Positions 1 to 10,096 of a stretch of 64,000 bases of DNA are shown here, piece by piece. The translations under genes and the position numbers were made by a program. Source of the DNA: Hirundichthys speculiger (Eukaryota; Chordata; Actinopteri; Beloniformes; Exocoetidae); NCBI GenBank assembly GCA_018398805.1, contig JAGFBZ010000814.1, positions 4,485,501-4,549,500 on the forward strand. Direction: 5' to 3'. The notes below the pieces were generated by a model. It had not been told where the DNA came from. It saw nothing but the letters and a program-made list of their open reading frames with translations, and did no database searches. Every line of letters starts with the position of its first letter. The first letter of the stretch is position 1.

Positions 1-1273
1 ATAGTTGATATGCTTCAAAGACGGCCTGTTGCCTTTGCAGTTAGAAGAATCAAAACATCTGGTCAATATTCCTTTAAATCAAGCATGGTGTTTCCCATTC
101 ACACCCAAACCATACTATCATCTCCAATTCTAGTTTAGCCATGCCTGAGGACATGCTAATTACGTTCTCTCTCGTGCTAAATTGCAGAACTTTCACTGGG
201 ACTCCGACACTCATTTCAGCCTATTGTCCTGCAGACAGACAGGACAGAGTAAATGATAGAGAGAAAGAGAAGGAGGGTGAAAATAGAAACAAACCAATAA
301 TATTACACATTTCCTCCTAAACGAGAGCCACTTTGTCCCAAATGTGGACAAGTCATTTTGTACAAGCCGTTAAAGCCCACTGGGCCAGGCGAGCATGCAG
401 AGCAGGGCCGCCTGTTTCAAAGATCTTTTGCAATCAGTTACACAATGGACCCCCTCATTTTATGCTGCTACATCATAAAAGTGCTCCTTTTGTTACATTT
501 CCATCCTTAAAAGGGTCTTAATCCCCATCCTTTCAGGCCAGTCTATGGTAAATTCCTCAGGGACATCCCATTCCCTGCAAGGGCTGGAGTGACCCACTCA
601 GAAACCAGCATGCAGGGCTTTGAGCTTTTCTTCTGCTGCCACTCTCCAGAGAACATTAAATCGTACTTTTCATCCCCCTCACTGTAGGGGGGAGCCCCTT
701 AATGATGACAGAGAAAGAGAAATTCCTCCACTCAGTCCTATGACACATTCTGCTGTCAAGCAGGCATCTCGGTGGACAGAGAATCAAACATGGCTTCCTG
801 CAGGTGGGACGTCAGTGAAGGTCAACAGAGTCCAAAGAGGAGAGAAGGAGAGAAGACGGGAAGAAGGGAGGGGGACAAAAGAAAGGTTGCTCTTAAAAGA
901 GAAACCAGCTTTTTCTTTGTAAATTAAGTCATCTGGTGTAAAATGTAGAAAGAAAAAAAAAACAATGCAGTTTTTTCCATTTAAGTGAACATCTTTACTA
1001 CATTTGTTTTACTTTCACTGATTCTGGCTGTTTAGTTTTGCCTGTGCTTGGCTTTGTGAAGAAATTTCTCATATATGGTACTTTTAATCAAAGTCCAAAC
1101 CCCCTTCACTGCTTCTTATTGGTGTCAACATAGCATGAAACTAAAACATGCCAATGTTTATTTAAGTGCAGTCTCTGCAGGATGAACAGACTACAAATGT
1201 TCACATGTTCATATGTTCATCACATCTCTTTCAACCAGTTGTACAAAAGGAATACCATGCAGTGTTGTAAACC

Positions 1274-1330
1274 TATTATTATTAGTATTGTTATTATTAG
1301 TATTATTATTATTATTATTATTATGATGAT
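1274..1330. repeat. (TTA)n/(ATT)n microsatellite
   Basis: An interrupted trinucleotide repeat of TTA/ATT units ends in TGATGAT. Interruptions by G suggest an old, partly decayed array. It creates a false reading frame rich in Ile that should not be called a gene. Confidence 0.85.
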
Positions 1331-2784
1331 CATTGTTTTTATTATTTTTATTACTACTGATTAAAAAAAGATTATGGTTGTAATTTCTAGTCTTGTGACC
1401 TTTCTGTTTTAGTGCACAGCCTTATTGTACAGGCAGGTCAGTCACTTGAGGGACTAATACTGTGGAATTTGACCAGCTGAGGATGGCACTGATAGTTTCC
1501 ACCATGAGATGAACATGGACTTCAATAGTACATAATCCTCTGGGAAAAAGCCTTACCCCTCTATAATGGCTTTTCTAAGTACCTGGCTTTGGCCAAAGCA
1601 AAAGTCACAGAAATGGGTATCTGCAGGTACAAGGACAGCTGAAATATGCAGTGCAACCCAATGCTGCTTTGTCGTCCCTTTTTACATCAGGCGACCTTCA
1701 CGTATTTTTTTTCCAATTACTTTTCAACTGGAATAATTATAATAGCATGGGGAATACACATACAGTCCACTGATATTAACTATTGTCACCTGGCTCAGTC
1801 AAAGAAGCCAAAAAGGCTAAAACAGGGGATGCAGTCAAAAGCAACAATTAGATGCAGTGTCAGGGAGGGGCTAGTAAGAGCCAATAATCACAACCAGCAC
1901 TTATGCTAGAATCTGATTAAACCGTTAATGACCTGTCACTCAAAAGTGAGGCAGATGTTTATAGATGCCCAGTACCAACCGCACAGCTCATCAGTCAGAG
2001 TCAGAACATTGGCAGCCATATCTCCTACCACACCCACTCACTCAGCATTGCCACTACACAACACTGGGGAAAAGTGCTCTCTGGTTACTGATGGTGTGCT
2101 TTCACATAGAGGACAAGGCATATGTGTGTATGTTTATTTATTTATTAGATTTTCTTCTTTCTTTTTTTTTTTTCCTCAGTCTCAGTGTCTTGCTTGTAAG
2201 GCCACAGTGCAACACTGCAGCCACCTTTTCTGAGCTCTGAACCATTGCCCCGTCTCTTTCCCTATTTGTGATGTGGAAGCAGCCATTCTCTTGTGGTGAC
2301 TCTCTCAGCTTTCACCCTGACGCGTGACACTCATGACAAATTGGGTGTGGAAGTGAAGGTGATGGGCTGTGAAAGCAATGCCCCTGCCCCCACTATACAC
2401 ACTGTTCACATATAACAGAGCCAGACACACAAATACAAAAAATATCACTCGTGTGTGTAGGCAATCTTACATACAATACTTCCAGGCACTCAGCTCTGCT
2501 CTGAGACAAAGAACAAAGGTTGTCTTGTAAGCAGGGTGATGACCTGGATGTATATCACAAAAAGAAAAGAAAACAGGAAATGGAAATCTTGACTTCTCTC
2601 TACTACATCTTTGACTTCAACATGTGTTTACACTACACTCCCATCTATTTTAACAACTGCACCACTCAGTACTGAGCAGTGGATTTTAAGATGTATACAT
2701 TTCTTCTTTTTCTGCTTTATTTCCTTTTTTTTTTTTTAAAGATCCAAAACTATTATTTAATCTGAGGTCTATTTCACTTAAACA

Positions 2785-2814
2785 GTATGCTACAGCATTT
2801 CCACTGTAGCATAC
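2785..2814. repeat. Short inverted repeat, 10-bp arms
   Basis: GTATGCTACA at 2785-2794 is the exact reverse complement of TGTAGCATAC at 2805-2814, with a 10-base loop. It is too short for a confident RNA hairpin call. It may be chance or the remnant of a small palindromic element. Confidence 0.4.
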
Positions 2815-2869
2815 GAACATCCTTGCTGTGACTGCTTACGAAAAATTTCAAATAATTTATAAACCTATT

Positions 2870-3100
2870 AAGAGCCGCGCATCACCCACACTTATTTTGA
2901 AAAATTGAGTAATTTCAACCAGGGGAAAGATTATTATACTGAATTGCACAGCAATTATCATAACATTACACTAATTCCCATAGACGTATTTAAATTATAC
3001 GGCTGGTTGATTGTATGATGAATTAAAGAGCCATTTTTTTTTCCTGACTAAAAATCTCATCCAACAGTAATCAAGATGGGGGCTTTAAGGCACATTTAAG
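2870..3100. promoter_or_regulatory. Candidate conserved non-coding block (weak)
   Basis: This is a repeat-free segment of mixed composition inside AT-rich surroundings, with several ATTA/TAAT cores and a run including GAATTAAAGAGCC and CAGTAATCAAGATG. Its texture resembles vertebrate conserved non-coding elements, but this is a judgement from appearance only. Alignment to other fish would decide. Confidence 0.2.
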
Positions 3101-3970
3101 AACAGACAGACTGGAACCAAACTAACCTAATACAGTAGTTATATTATCATCATAACCCCAAGGGACTTCATCTAACCTGTAGCCTCAACCTCATCTACAA
3201 AAACTTACTGGAGATATCATTAAGTTAACACAATTATCGTGCAACAAGATGTTGCAATTTGTATAACGTAAGGTTTTACAATCACATTAACATATTTCAG
3301 AAAATAAAAGTTCAGTTTAACACAATTTTCTGTCTGCATGCAAAAAAGCAAGAAAAGAAAAATCCCTGAAAGTCACGGTTGGGTAACATGAAAAAGTTAA
3401 TATCTTAAAATTTAAAATATTTAATATGTGCATTATAGCTGTTGTTAGTACATGTTGTCCACTGAACATCAATTTGTTTCTATCCTACACTTTGTTCTCT
3501 CATAGACTGCATTTTAATATACTTGAATTCCACATAAAGCTTTCATTTCATTTCATTTTTCACTGTTTCTGACAACAGACTTGTCTGATTTGACAACTGT
3601 CTGGACATATCAGCTTTCAGTAAAGGACAGTAAAAAAATAGCACGCTTATAGAAAAATTTTAACAGCACCCTTTAGAAGATATGAATATATGAAAAGCAT
3701 TTTTTGAGTTAAGGGGATGTATAAATTGTACAACTGAACGTTTGTGAGATTGCTTGGGCAACCATCATAAAGCCATAGATTAACACCAAATAGGAGGTAA
3801 AAAACTGCCAAAATTCATTTTTATGCTGATGATACTGTGACATACTGTGCTGCCTCTACACCTCCACAGGCCTTATATCAGCTGCAACAAGCTTTTAATG
3901 ATGTTAACACACTTTGTTTGCAGTGAAACTAGTCTTAAGTTGCCAAAACCCCCCCCCCAAAAAACGTATA

Positions 3971-5208
3971 CAGTGATCCCTTATTTTTCAAGGTTAATAG
4001 GGCCCCCCCCCCCGCAAAAATCAAAATCTGCGAACTGGACACGGAGCCCCCCTGAGCCTCAATAATGTGTTTAAAATATGTTTAAAAACTGCAAAAATGT
4101 AGCAAGGCACTGCAGCGAAACAAGACAAAGGCTCAACTGTGGTCTCTCTGTTACCTTCACAGCCTCTGGTCTCTGAACCGTAGTAAAGAAACCGCTGGTA
4201 TTCTGCTAATTTTGGCTGGTAATTAGTGGCTAACACGCTAACAACAACAAAACAAAAAGTCCGGTTTTCTCTGCATGGAACGGGCACTTTATTCTGGCAC
4301 TGCAGGAACTTGTAATATCACACAGGTTGTATTGTTCGGCTCCTGTCGGTTAACTGAGAATGTCAAATCTATACACGCTGGGCTGCTGTTTATGCTCACT
4401 CCACTTTTCATCTAACCCCATTTTCTTCTGCCGTCCCACAACGCACACACTCCATTACCCATAAGGCTACCTTCTTAAAGGGGCTAAACTGGCTCACAAC
4501 ATTTCTTCACTGTGAGAGAATGCACACAACATCATGTGATGTTTCTGCAATTTTTTTTTAAAATTTATTATAATATACATTTCCAAAAAATTCGCGAATA
4601 GCTAAAACTAGGGATGCACGATAACTATCGGGCCGATAACAGGAAATTATGACGTCATCCCGATAGGTCCGATATCATGACGAATAGCCCCGATAACATA
4701 TATATTTTTGTCAACAAGGCAGTGCCTCGCTCCCTCTGAGCTTTGAATGACCAGCAGTGAATGTTATGTTCAAGTGACGTCGGCATAATCAGAAAAACGA
4801 TTTCTCAGTAAGGAAATTCAAGAATACCCCTCATGCCAGAAAACAACTTGTTAACTCAGTCATAATTTTGGTAGTTGCTGACTTTAATTGATATTTGCAG
4901 TATTTTCCCACATGTTACACATACAAAATAGAAAAAATAGATAAAGCCGAAAGAACGACGAGCAAACGAGGGAATGGAGGAATTTATGTTAAATAAATAT
5001 CTGTTCATTTAAAGAGTCAAAACTGTTTTTGGTTTTGTTCATAGTATTAATGTAATGATCTTAGGTATATGTTTGTGTTATCGGTTATCGGTATTGGCCT
5101 TTAGGAGCTGAAAGTTTTCGGTTATCGGTATCGGTTTAAAAAAACAGTTATCGTGCATCCCTAACTAAAACCGCAGAACTTAAATCACGAAATGGCAAGG
5201 GATCACTG
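3971..5208. mobile_element. Tigger/pogo-like (Tc1/mariner superfamily) non-autonomous element
   Basis: The left end CAGTGATCCCTT (3971) and right end AAGGGATCACTG (to 5208) are inverted. Such CAGTGATCCC ends are typical of Tigger/pogo-like elements, which duplicate a TA target. The left flank is TATA; the right flank is TG, so one target copy looks mutated. The flanking LINE frame continues across the insertion, which confirms the boundaries. Without the nested 555-bp element the length is about 683 bp, with no transposase frame. C-runs near 4004-4013 lie just inside the left end. Confidence 0.7.
4609..5163. mobile_element. 555-bp hAT-like non-autonomous element with 8-bp target duplication
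   Basis: The terminal inverted repeats share 18 bases, TAGGGATGCACGATAACT, at the left (4609) and in reverse complement at the right (to 5163). Flanking 8-mers are GCTAAAAC (4601-4608) and ACTAAAAC (5164-5171), matching at 7 of 8 bases, which fits the hAT superfamily. Subterminal repeats of the TATCGG / CCGATA type occur at both ends (for example 4628-4640, 4672-4681, 5079-5096, 5119-5135) and may be transposase-binding sites. It contains no transposase and sits inside the Tigger/pogo-like element, so it arrived later. Confidence 0.8.
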
Positions 5209-6481
5209 TGTTTTCAAAGGCAAAATCAAAGTCTGTGAATCTTCAATCAGTTAGTACTTTCCAGGGTTCTGAGATTAAGTTCATTTCACATAGCAGCTAC
5301 TTGGGTATTTTTGTTGAAGATGCTCTCTCGTTTGTGTCACATGTTCAACAGTTGACTAAAAAACTGCAGCTGATTTTTTTTTATTTCTTTTTATTCAAGT
5401 CATTGCCTTTCTTTTGAGGCCAAAAAGAGATTTGTATGCATGCTGCATACACTGGATATTGTCTACCATAGAACACTGACGTTCATCACAAATGTGATAG
5501 CTTTTACTCACTATTGTACTTTGTATGCTCGGGTGGGATGGTCGGCTTTCTCCTTCTGTGGACTCAGGCACTGGTATATATTTATTTTGAAAGCTATTCT
5601 TTGTGTTCTCCCATCATACCTAAAGACTTACATTCTTCAAAAAACCTCTGGAAGTTAATCTCTTCACTCCCAAGACTTAATTCTTTTGACTATACCTAAA
5701 GTCCGAACTGAGATGGGGAAAAGGGCATTTAATTAAGTTGCTCCTCACACTTTGAATCAGCTTCAAACCTACCTGAACTTCAATGATCTGGTCTCATTAC
5801 GTCAATTTAAGGATATTTTAAATATTCTAGATGCATTTTGGTTTAGCATTTTGTTTGATAATTGCTTCCCATGTGTATAATGATTCAAGAAAAGGCAAGG
5901 CAAGGCAAGTTTATTTGTATAGCACATTTTGGCCCGATCTTCCGCCAAACCTCCTAAAGCTGCTATTAAGGGATAGCGGGTAGCGGAAGGGGCGTTCCCC
6001 CGCAAAAAAAGCAATCTTCCACCTCCCTAAACCTGCGATCTTACCTGCGCTAACCGCTATATTATGCATATATTATGCATGGGAGTAGTTAGGGTGTTCC
6101 ACCTGTTTAACCAATCAGTGCATCAGTAGCCATTGCCTTTAAGAGCAGGTTGCGCTACCCGCTACCGCAACCCGCTACCCTCTACCTGCAAACCGCTATG
6201 GAGTCTTTTTAGCCAGATCAGAGCAGCTCTCATGCGCAGCTCGTCTGGGACTCTGCTGTAGAGCTTCCTCCTCTTCCTTCCTCCTCCTCCTCTGCACTGG
6301 TATATACATAACTAGCTCTAACGAATGTAGAGCAAACTATTTTTTTTTTCTTGTACTCCAAGAAGTTTCAACAAACTGCTCAGAAAAAAAAGAGCCAGTT
6401 AACTTCAGGGAAAGTATTTCTTAACTAAAAAAAGCACTCGGAGAGCGCAGACCTCCGCCAAGCACAACAGTTCTACCATTT

Positions 6482-6765
6482 GGGGGCGGCTGTGGCTCAG
6501 GTGGTAGAGAGGGTTGTCCGGTAACCGGAAAGTTGCCGGTTCAATTCCCATGCTCCCCTGGCTACATGTCGAAGTATCCCTGAGCAAGATACTGAACCCC
6601 AAGTTGCTCCTGGTGAACATGTGGTACCCTGCGTGGTAGCCTCGGCCATCAGTGTGTGAATGTGTGCGTGAATGGGGTGAATGTGAGGCCTAATGTAAAC
6701 CGCTTTGAGGGCACCTCGGTGCTGATAAAGCGGTATATAAGTGCAGTCCATTTACCATTTACCAT
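6482..6765 (+). mobile_element. tRNA-derived SINE
   Basis: The head is tRNA-like: GGCTGTGGCTCAGGTGGTAG carries an RNA polymerase III A-box-like sequence and GGTTCAATTCC at 6538-6548 is a B box. The body includes the frequent fish SINE segments GAGCAAGATACTGAACCCC and GATAAAGCGGTATATAAG. The 3' end is a short CATTTAC repeat. It sits inside the RTE-like repeat. The internal promoter elements look fairly intact, but the D-arm region GTAGAGAGGGTTG departs from a real tRNA, so this is not a tRNA gene. Confidence 0.85.
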
Positions 6766-7078
6766 ATAGCGATTTACGGATTGCAATAAAATCTGCCTTC
6801 TGGATCAGATCCGGATCAGCCACTGAAATTGATAGAGGTTCCCATTGTCAATCTCTGAGTCAAATTACATGAGTTTTGGGCAATAATTAACAGAGATATT
6901 GAGAAACAAAATTTCTGGCCCTATTGACAGCAATGTTATCGAAAATTTGAAAGTGATCCAGAATCCAGGATTTTTTCTGGATCACAGGCAAAATGAATTC
7001 AGTTCTTCCTTTTCACATTTCTGACAACCCCTGAAAATTTCATCAAAATCCATCCATAACTTTTTGAGTTATCTTGTA

Positions 7079-7079
7079 C

Positions 7080-7116
<37 letters not shown>

Positions 7117-7117
7117 T
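7079..7117. repeat. (ACAG)n microsatellite
   Basis: A run of CAGA/ACAG units with one AAC interruption forms the tail region of the RTE-like repeat. Confidence 0.85.
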
Positions 7118-7555
7118 AAACGCCGGCAAAAACATGATCTCCTTGGTGGAGGTAAAAATATTTTTACACAGACAATTCCTATCGGCTACCAGAAAGACAG
7201 ATAGTTGGTGCGCTCCCGGTAAACATGCTCAGGCAGAGTTGCGAGTACATATTCTCAGCAGTGGGCGCTGGGAGCGGCTGTGCGCACAGCTGCGCCAAGA
7301 CGCACCAAGACGCTACAGCTGCGCCTTGGTGCGCCTGGGAGCAGCTGCGCATCTTAGCGCAGCTGATGTCCTTTTTAAAATACTGCAGAATGGATCATTG
7401 GATGAGCATTGAGCCAGAGGAACAGGTATGATGACATCTACCTTCTACCACTGAGCGCATCTCGGGTGCTCTGACGAAAGGAGAGGGCCAGAGGGATACG
7501 CGCACAATACAAGAAACTTCACAAGTGTTCTGTGATATCCTCGTTTCCTCCACAG

Positions 7556-7736
7556 CAAACATCTGAATGAGATCACACCACAGCTGTACAGACAGACGTG
7601 TCTGGCTGTGACTATTCCCACATCCACCACAACTGCTGACCAGACATCCTCTGCCCTTAAGAGAATAAAAACGTATGCAAGTAATACAGTGATGCGTAAT
7701 CGAGAGGTAGAGCCATTTGTGCACGTCTGCATGTGA
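7556..7736 (+). pseudogene. hAT transposase C-terminal dimerisation exon (family H copy 1)
   Basis: A pyrimidine-rich stretch ending in CTCCACAG at 7548-7555 looks like a 3' splice site. The following frame reads KHLNEITPQLYRQTCLAVTI, then PTSTTTADQTSSALKRIKTY, then ASNTVMRNREVEP, and ends in TGA at 7734-7736. The S-A-L-K-R-I-K-T-Y block is the hallmark of the hAT dimerisation domain. Intact family members normally have an Ala-Glu-Arg ahead of this block, where the Glu completes the catalytic triad; here it reads Ala-Asp-Gln. The rest of the transposase is absent from this copy, although a fragment of the core is found in copy 3 at 62.1 kb. This is a decayed exon, not a functional gene. Confidence 0.7.
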
Positions 7737-7787
7737 CCAGGTGGACGCACATTTATGCCATTTGGACGCACCGACATGCGGGTTGCA

Positions 7788-7890
7788 CTTTCCACAAACT
7801 CGGTATCTTGCGATCACGGTTGCGGGTAGCCAGATCACGGGTTTAGGCTATCCTAAACCCACGATCGCAAGATACCGAGTTTGCGGAAAG
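7788..7890. repeat. Subterminal inverted repeat in family H copy 1
   Basis: AAACTCGGTATCTTGCGATC at 7796-7815 is the exact reverse complement of 7863-7882. The match continues outward through TTTCC/GGAAA with one mismatch. An inner 9-bp hairpin, GGGTTTAGG / CCTAAACCC, lies in the loop. Copy 2 has a different palindrome at the same place. Confidence 0.85.
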
Positions 7891-8189
7891 CACAAATGAC
7901 ACACCCATTGCCGCACCTACAATGTGAGTAAGGGAGTCAGCAACGCAGGTAGTTGCTTTAGGGAAGTGGAAGATTGCATTAGCGGTTAGCGGAGCTTCCC
8001 TAAACCCGCAATTTGCGGTTAGCGGGTAGCGGGAGGTGTACGATCGGGGGCTTTGTGTACAAGACAATTCAAGGTGCTTTACATAAAACATTAGAAGCAT
8101 TACAGAGCATTAAAGGGTACATGAAAACCGGGAGGAAATGAAAGTAAAATAAAATATTAAAACACAAAAATAATAAAATGCAAAATATT

Positions 8190-9130
8190 AAAATGCAAAA
8201 AGTGAATGCTGAACGCGTTTTGTTCTGACTCTGGGAACAGAAAGTAGACTTGACCCTGATGACCTGAGGGGTCCGGTGGGTTCATAGCAAAACAGAAGAT
8301 CCTGAATGTATTTTGGCCCTCAACCATTCAGTGCTATGTACACTAACAGCAGGATTTTTAAATCAATTCTTTGACAAACACGAAGCCAGTGTAAAGATCT
8401 GAGGACTGGAGTTATATGATCCACTTTTCTGGTGTTAGTGATGACTTGAGCAGCAGCGTTCTGGACTAACTGCAGCTGTCTGATGGTCTTTTTAGGGAAA
8501 ACTGTAAGGACACTGTATCTTCAGTAGTCTAGTCTACTGAAAATAAATGCATGGACAAGTTTTTCTAGATCCTGCAGAGACATCAGTCCTTTAATCCTGA
8601 ATATGTTCTTTAAGTGATAATAGACCAACTTCATGACTGTCTTAATATGACTACTGAAGTTCAGGTCTGAGTCCATGACTACACCCAGATTTCTGGCTTT
8701 GTTTTTGGTTTCTAACCTAAGTAAATTAGTTCTTTGAAGCTGAGGGCTGACTTTTAATCTTTCTTCCTTGGCTCCAAAAACTATTATTTCAGTTTTGTCT
8801 TCATATAACTGAAGGAAGTTCTGACACATACAATCTCGAATTTGATCAATGCATCGGGTCAGTGTTTGGATTGGACTGTAGTCTCCTGGTGAGATGATTA
8901 TGTAGATTTGTGTGTCATCAGCATAGTTCTGGTAACATATTTTGTTGTTTTTCATAATATAAGTGAGTGCGAACATGTAGATGTTGAACAGCAGAGGCCC
9001 CAAAATGGAGCCTTGAGGAACTCCACAAGTTATTTCAGTTTGCTTAGATTTATAGTTACCTATAGACACAAAGTAGTCCCTGTTTTTTTGATAGGACTTA
9101 AACCAATTTATGGCAGTGCTAGAAAAAAAA
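8190..9130 (-). pseudogene. L2-like reverse transcriptase, C-terminal fragment
   Basis: On the minus strand the frame reads NWFKSYQKNRDYFVSIGNY from about 9117. It continues with the conserved GVPQGSILGPLLFNIYM motif and the catalytic NYADDTQIYI motif (near 8920-8950), then LGVVMDSDLNFSSHI, KLVYYHLKNIFRIKG and LEKLVHAFIFSRLDY. An in-frame TGA at 8521-8523 sits where a Cys is expected in L2-type enzymes. The frame is readable beyond it as KKTIRQLQLVQNAAAQVI and RKVDHITPVLRSLHWL, down to about 8200. Fingers and endonuclease domains are missing. It is a dead remnant; the homologous active protein copies LINE RNA into DNA at a nicked target. Confidence 0.85.
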
Positions 9131-9869
9131 TTCTTCTTCCTTGGGGGGGCAGCAGAAAATAATTAAGAACCACCAGTTTCAGTCAACATTTTGCACATAT
9201 ACTATTGTTTACTACTGTTCATGTTTTATAAATTATAAATTTATAAATTAATTTAAGGTTAATAAAATAATAAAAATTAAGTAAAGTTATGTAATTATGT
9301 AATGTAAAAACTCATATTCGACAACAGTGAAGCTTTTTAAACTGCAACCAAACTTAAGTTTGTCTCTTATCAACTCAAACTTTATTTAAGGACAAAAGAT
9401 TTTCAGACATTCAGTGTCACGTTGTCCCCAGAGAATAATGGATACATGGCTTCTAGTTTGTAGAATACATTTGCAGGTTACATTCCTGGATGCAGATGCA
9501 GACAGAAGCCACTAAGTGACAATATTTTTCCAAGGAACTCAGGGGCCCATATGGCTACAGAGGAGAATAACTTTACGGTTTCTAATGCAGTATTGCTTGA
9601 GGCCTCAAACAATGGCCACACATGTCTAACAATGGCTTCTGGACTCAACTTTTACAAACTGCACATGTTGAGAGACCAACTTTGCAAATTTGTGATGAGA
9701 AATGTGCTGTATTTAAGTGAACTATGATTCTCTGCCAGAGATTTGGATAAAGTGGTGAGCCAGGACCCATCCTCTGGGATGCTGCTTTGATAGATGCTTC
9801 TTTTGTTTCCAGTCCTAACACCTTCACCTGTCATTCATTAATCCATTGTCAACATTAAATTCTAGATTT
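9131..9869. other. Non-coding, AT-rich interval
   Basis: No gene or element is recognised. It contains an AT-rich patch at about 9225-9300 with TATAAATT repeats and an ordinary mixed segment from 9300 on. Confidence 0.5.
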
Positions 9870-9877
9870 GTTTAAGT

Positions 9878-10088
9878 CAGGGATGCCCAATCCTGGTCCT
9901 CGAGAGCCCCTATCTAGCAGGTTTTAGATGTTTCCCTGCTTTGGGACACCGTGATACACCGTGTGTCATCAACAGACTTGTGCAGATTTTGATGATAACC
10001 TGATAACAACCATTAATTAGAATTAGGTGTGTTGAAGCTGGGAAATCTCTAAAACATGTTGAATAGGGGCTCTCAAGGACCAGGATTG
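9878..10088. mobile_element. Palindromic hAT-like MITE with right terminus shortened
   Basis: The left end is CAGGGATGCCCAATCCTGGT (9878 on). The right side (10063-10088) mirrors the left over 26 bases with one mismatch, but lacks the outermost 10 bases. An exact 8-bp duplication, GTTTAAGT, lies at 9870-9877 and 10089-10096 and supports the hAT class. There is no coding capacity. The missing tip adjoins the duplicate directly. Confidence 0.8.
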
Positions 10089-10096
10089 GTTTAAGT

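Larger units (their letters stand above)
1..3796. other. Non-coding DNA without recognisable genes
   Basis: I see no coding exon, RNA gene or intact mobile element here. Reading frames are short, contain low-complexity runs and resemble no family I know. The stretch holds a (TTA)n microsatellite near 1.3 kb, several poly-T and poly-A runs, purine-rich DNA around 690-910, and an AT-rich block from 2.7 kb onward. It could be intergenic or intronic; nothing in the sequence decides between these. Confidence 0.6.
3797..5880 (+). mobile_element. LINE reverse-transcriptase remnant, split by nested transposons
   Basis: This is a 5'-truncated non-LTR retrotransposon on the plus strand. The first part (about 3797-3945) encodes the catalytic palm motif HFYADDTVTYC followed by a helix-rich stretch. 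After a 1.24-kb insertion the frame resumes at about 5211 with FSKAKSKSVNLQSVSTFQGS and a YLGI motif typical of the region after the active site. Further fragments (LHTLDIVYHRTLTFITN near 5440, LYARVGWSAFSF near 5520, ILCVLPSYLKTYI near 5600, and a terminal RTEMGKRAFN-like stretch near 5705) follow in canonical order. Stops and frameshifts break the reading frame many times, so it cannot make a working enzyme. It ends against the tail of an oppositely oriented L2 element. I am sure of the LINE class, not of the named clade. Confidence 0.8.
6433..7153 (+). mobile_element. RTE-like or composite repeat nested in family H copy 1
   Basis: The 3' part (6900-7153) resembles a repeat common in fish: AAATTTCATCAAAATCC, then CATCCATAACTTTTTGAG, a (ACAG)n tract and CTCCTTGGTGGAGGTAA. 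The left side begins GCACTCGGAGAGCGC and has ACCTCCGCCAAG, which is the near inverse of CTTGGTGGAGGT at 7142-7153. Copy 2 of family H lacks this block, and the flanks line up there, so it is an insertion into copy 1. A (ACAG)n tail suggests retrotransposition, while the inverted ends suggest a DNA element. I leave the class open. Confidence 0.5.
5931..8051 (+). mobile_element. Family H copy 1: hAT-derived element with nested insertions
   Basis: This element splits the L2 tail. Its left end GGCCCGATCTTCC and right end GTACGATCGGGGGC match the ends of copy 2 at 35.9-36.6 kb. It carries subterminal TAGCGGG-type repeats at both ends (5974-5986, 6156-6196, 7980-7995, 8014-8033), a promoter-proximal-looking region at 7160-7500 shared with copy 3, and a decayed hAT dimerisation exon at 7556-7736. 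The target duplication is unclear: comparison with an unbroken L2 end suggests only TTT, or a mismatched 5-mer, rather than the usual 8 bp of hAT. The middle is inflated by an RTE-like repeat and SINE. Transposition in its current form is not possible without a helper. Confidence 0.7.
5889..9130 (-). mobile_element. L2-like LINE, 5' truncated, split near its 3' end
   Basis: Read on the minus strand, the element starts at about 9130 with a reverse-transcriptase fragment and ends at about 5889 in a GGCAAG-repeat tail. The 3' end is interrupted by the family H element at 5931-8051. Joining the two sides conceptually restores the usual 3' end, in which TAAAGCACCTTGAATTG is followed by CAAATAAACTTGCC. 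Only the end of the enzyme is present, a common result of incomplete reverse transcription during insertion. The interior between 8190 and 8060 is AT-rich 3' UTR. Confidence 0.8.

Noticed and set aside
6482..6560. A tRNA gene, because of A- and B-box-like sequences
   Set aside because: The arms do not fold as a complete tRNA and a SINE body follows directly.
7395..7838. A 147-codon minus-strand frame overlapping family H copy 1
   Set aside because: It runs antisense to the decayed hAT exon and resembles no family; it is a shadow frame.
8521..9069. The longest open frame in the window as a possible host gene
   Set aside because: Its motifs (GVPQGSILGP, YADDTQIY) identify an L2-like LINE fragment with a premature stop.
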